From RGIG9041 sp045612565 (GTDB lineage: Bacteria > Bacillota > Clostridia > Oscillospirales > QAKW01): a stretch of DNA of 21,706 nucleotides. The number at the start of each line of letters is the position of its first letter. The first letter of the stretch is position 1. Of the stretch, positions 20,523 through 21,706 are shown one piece after another. A model generated the notes under the pieces. The model saw nothing but the letters and a program-made list of their open reading frames with translations, did no database searches and was not told the DNA's origin. Where the stretch lies: positions 1 to 21,706 of the forward strand of contig JAZKZG010000135.1 of NCBI GenBank assembly GCA_045612565.1. The letters are read 5' to 3'. The translations under genes and the position numbers were made by a program.

Positions 20523-20987
20523 TTATTTATGAATGTACATTCTTGACATATTGGTCTCGCCATCACATTGCACCATGCAGAAAAATTCCCAACCGTATCT
20601 TTCATAAAAACCTGTATGGTCAGTAACCAAATATACAGGAGTAATGCCTGCCAATTTCAAATCTTCAACTGCCATATTGAGTAAATGTCCCGCGATTCCT
20701 TGTTTGCGGTGTTTCTCTTCTGTAAAAACGGCGCAAATATTTGGGGAGAGGTCAGGTCGTGAGTGAAAATCATTTTCTATAACACCCAGACCGCCAACGA
20801 TTTGATTTCCCATCAAACAGAGATACCATCCGTATTCAGTTTTGTTTTGTAAGTATGCAGTCATACATTCAAGATACGCTTCGGTAGGCGCCGACCATTT
20901 ACTACTGAACCACTCTGCTGCACGAACCATCAGTTCGGGATTTTCCCGAAGTGTAATATATTGATACGCTGTTGCCAATTTTCTCAC
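20523..20987 (-). CDS. GNAT-family N-acetyltransferase
   Basis: A 154-aa single-domain GNAT. ICAVFTEEKHRKQGIAGHLL carries the acetyl-CoA loop (K-H-R-K-Q-G-I-A), preceded by QIVGGLGVIENDF and followed by YLVTDHTGFYERYGWEF, the typical final strand pair. The N-terminal AAEWFSSKWSAPTEAYLECM suggests the small-molecule acetyltransferase subgroup, substrate unknown. The frame starts with GTG 20987; a TTG three codons on, with GGTGAG before it, is an equally possible start. It lies 13 bp after the methyltransferase gene on the same strand and ends at the terminator 20409-20439. Confidence 0.82.
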   Translation of the reverse strand: MRKLATAYQYITLRENPELMVRAAEWFSSKWSAPTEAYLECMTAYLQNKTEYGWYLCLMGNQIVGGLGVIENDFHSRPDLSPNICAVFTEEKHRKQGIAGHLLNMAVEDLKLAGITPVYLVTDHTGFYERYGWEFFCMVQCDGETNMSRMYIHK

Positions 20988-21000
20988 CGCACTTTGTTTC

Positions 21001-21706
21001 TTATTTTTTCTTTAATACAATAGCGATAAAGTTTAAATATTTACACGCTCCTGCCTCAATCGCCTTTTTGTCATTTATGGCATACTCATTATCGCACTGT
21101 ATCCAATCGTTCCAACATTCTTCATTGCTTTCCATTTCGTAAATGGAAATAATATCACTGTTTTTGGATTTTGAAACGATGTTTTCCCAATATCCTATAT
21201 CGTGGATATAATCTAATTGTTCAGGAGTCCAAGATAATAATAGTTCTTCGGGAATGGTATTATGACAGTCTTTTTTCATCCCTGGAACAACGATATAAAT
21301 ATAACCACCTTTCTTCACAAAAGGTAAAAGTTTCTCATCCAGAAAGGCTACATCTCTTCCAAAATAATTATAGGAGTCTGTGCTGACAACTGCATCGAAA
21401 AATTCTTTTTCGTATTTTAAATCTGTAGCATCTGCTTTTACAGCAATGATTTCTTTCTCGGTCAGTCCCATTTCGGCAAAGAATTTTTGGTTTTCCTCAG
21501 GTTCACTCCAAAGGTCGGTTGCATAAACTTTAAAGCCATATTCTTTTGCTAAAAACACAGATGTGATACCTTGTCCGCTGCCTAAATCCATAACAATAGA
21601 GCCTGTTTTGATTTTATTGTCAATCAGCAGTTCTTCTTCTAATTTTAACGGGTTAGGACCCATAATTTTTTGTTTAATCAAATTACTATCATATTTTTGG
21701 GTTTTT
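21001..21706 (-). CDS. Class I SAM-dependent methyltransferase, 5' end outside window
   Basis: The frame is open to the right edge (235 codons in the window). The ATG at 21692 is in another frame and stops at once, and no in-frame ATG precedes IKQKIMGPNPLKLEEELL, so the true start lies just outside. Rossmann motif I is VMDLGSGQGITSVFLA, followed by VYATDLWSEPEENQKF (acidic residue for the ribose) and FDAVVSTDSYNYFGRD (motif IV). The pattern MGPN-x-L-x-L-x-E-E-L before the fold is typical of a group of small Firmicutes methyltransferases of unknown substrate. It probably forms a transcript with the GNAT gene downstream. Confidence 0.82.
   Translation of the reverse strand, partial: KTQKYDSNLIKQKIMGPNPLKLEEELLIDNKIKTGSIVMDLGSGQGITSVFLAKEYGFKVYATDLWSEPEENQKFFAEMGLTEKEIIAVKADATDLKYEKEFFDAVVSTDSYNYFGRDVAFLDEKLLPFVKKGGYIYIVVPGMKKDCHNTIPEELLLSWTPEQLDYIHDIGYWENIVSKSKNSDIISIYEMESNEECWNDWIQCDNEYAINDKKAIEAGACKYLNFIAIVLKKK

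Overview
The window looks like a chromosomal segment of a low-GC Firmicute of class Clostridia, probably an uncultured gut Oscillospirales or Ruminococcaceae-type organism. This rests on AT-rich DNA with strong A+G-rich ribosome binding sites, consensus -35/-10 promoters with 17-bp spacers, a dlt (D-alanylation) operon, Gram-positive lipoproteins, an SLH-anchored glycosidase and a FucO-type alcohol dehydrogenase. The lineage is inference; no rRNA or other marker gene is present.

Left part (1-5100). A G3E-family GTPase with a His/Cys-rich metal-binding repeat tract runs off the left edge. It is divergent from fucO, and the two promoters lie back to back. fucO ends at a good terminator. Then comes a repeat-rich stretch around a tRNA-Leu(CAG) gene: a structured palindromic element, a hairpin repeat that recurs at 5065-5104, and a 150-bp hairpin-rich insertion. 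The insertion lies between a 23-bp copy of the tRNA 5' end, still sitting behind the tRNA promoter, and the intact tRNA. Next are gene remnants (a frameshifted fragment and the C-terminal end of a surface protein), a low-complexity lipoprotein and a GNAT acetyltransferase.

Centre (5110-15216), the most coherent block. Two divergent operons share an intergenic region of about 190 bp with overlapping control signals. The minus-strand operon encodes an E. coli-type YcaO protein with an added C-terminal Cys cluster, an SGNH-hydrolase-like membrane-anchored protein and an MBOAT O-acyltransferase. The plus-strand operon encodes a lipoprotein, a secreted transglutaminase-like protein and a complete dltABCD set. 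A 52-aa dltX overlaps the 3' end of dltD. Both operons carry an MBOAT plus a partner of SGNH or DltD type, so the locus appears devoted to acylation of cell-envelope polymers. How a YcaO enzyme fits into it is not explained by known systems.

Right part (15225-21706). After a bidirectional terminator the remaining genes are all on the minus strand: a FlaR-type nucleotide kinase, a variant PAP2-family membrane protein, a membrane-bound XRE regulator, a GH26-like glycosidase with three SLH repeats, a nitroreductase, a second GNAT acetyltransferase, and a class I methyltransferase whose start lies just beyond the right edge.
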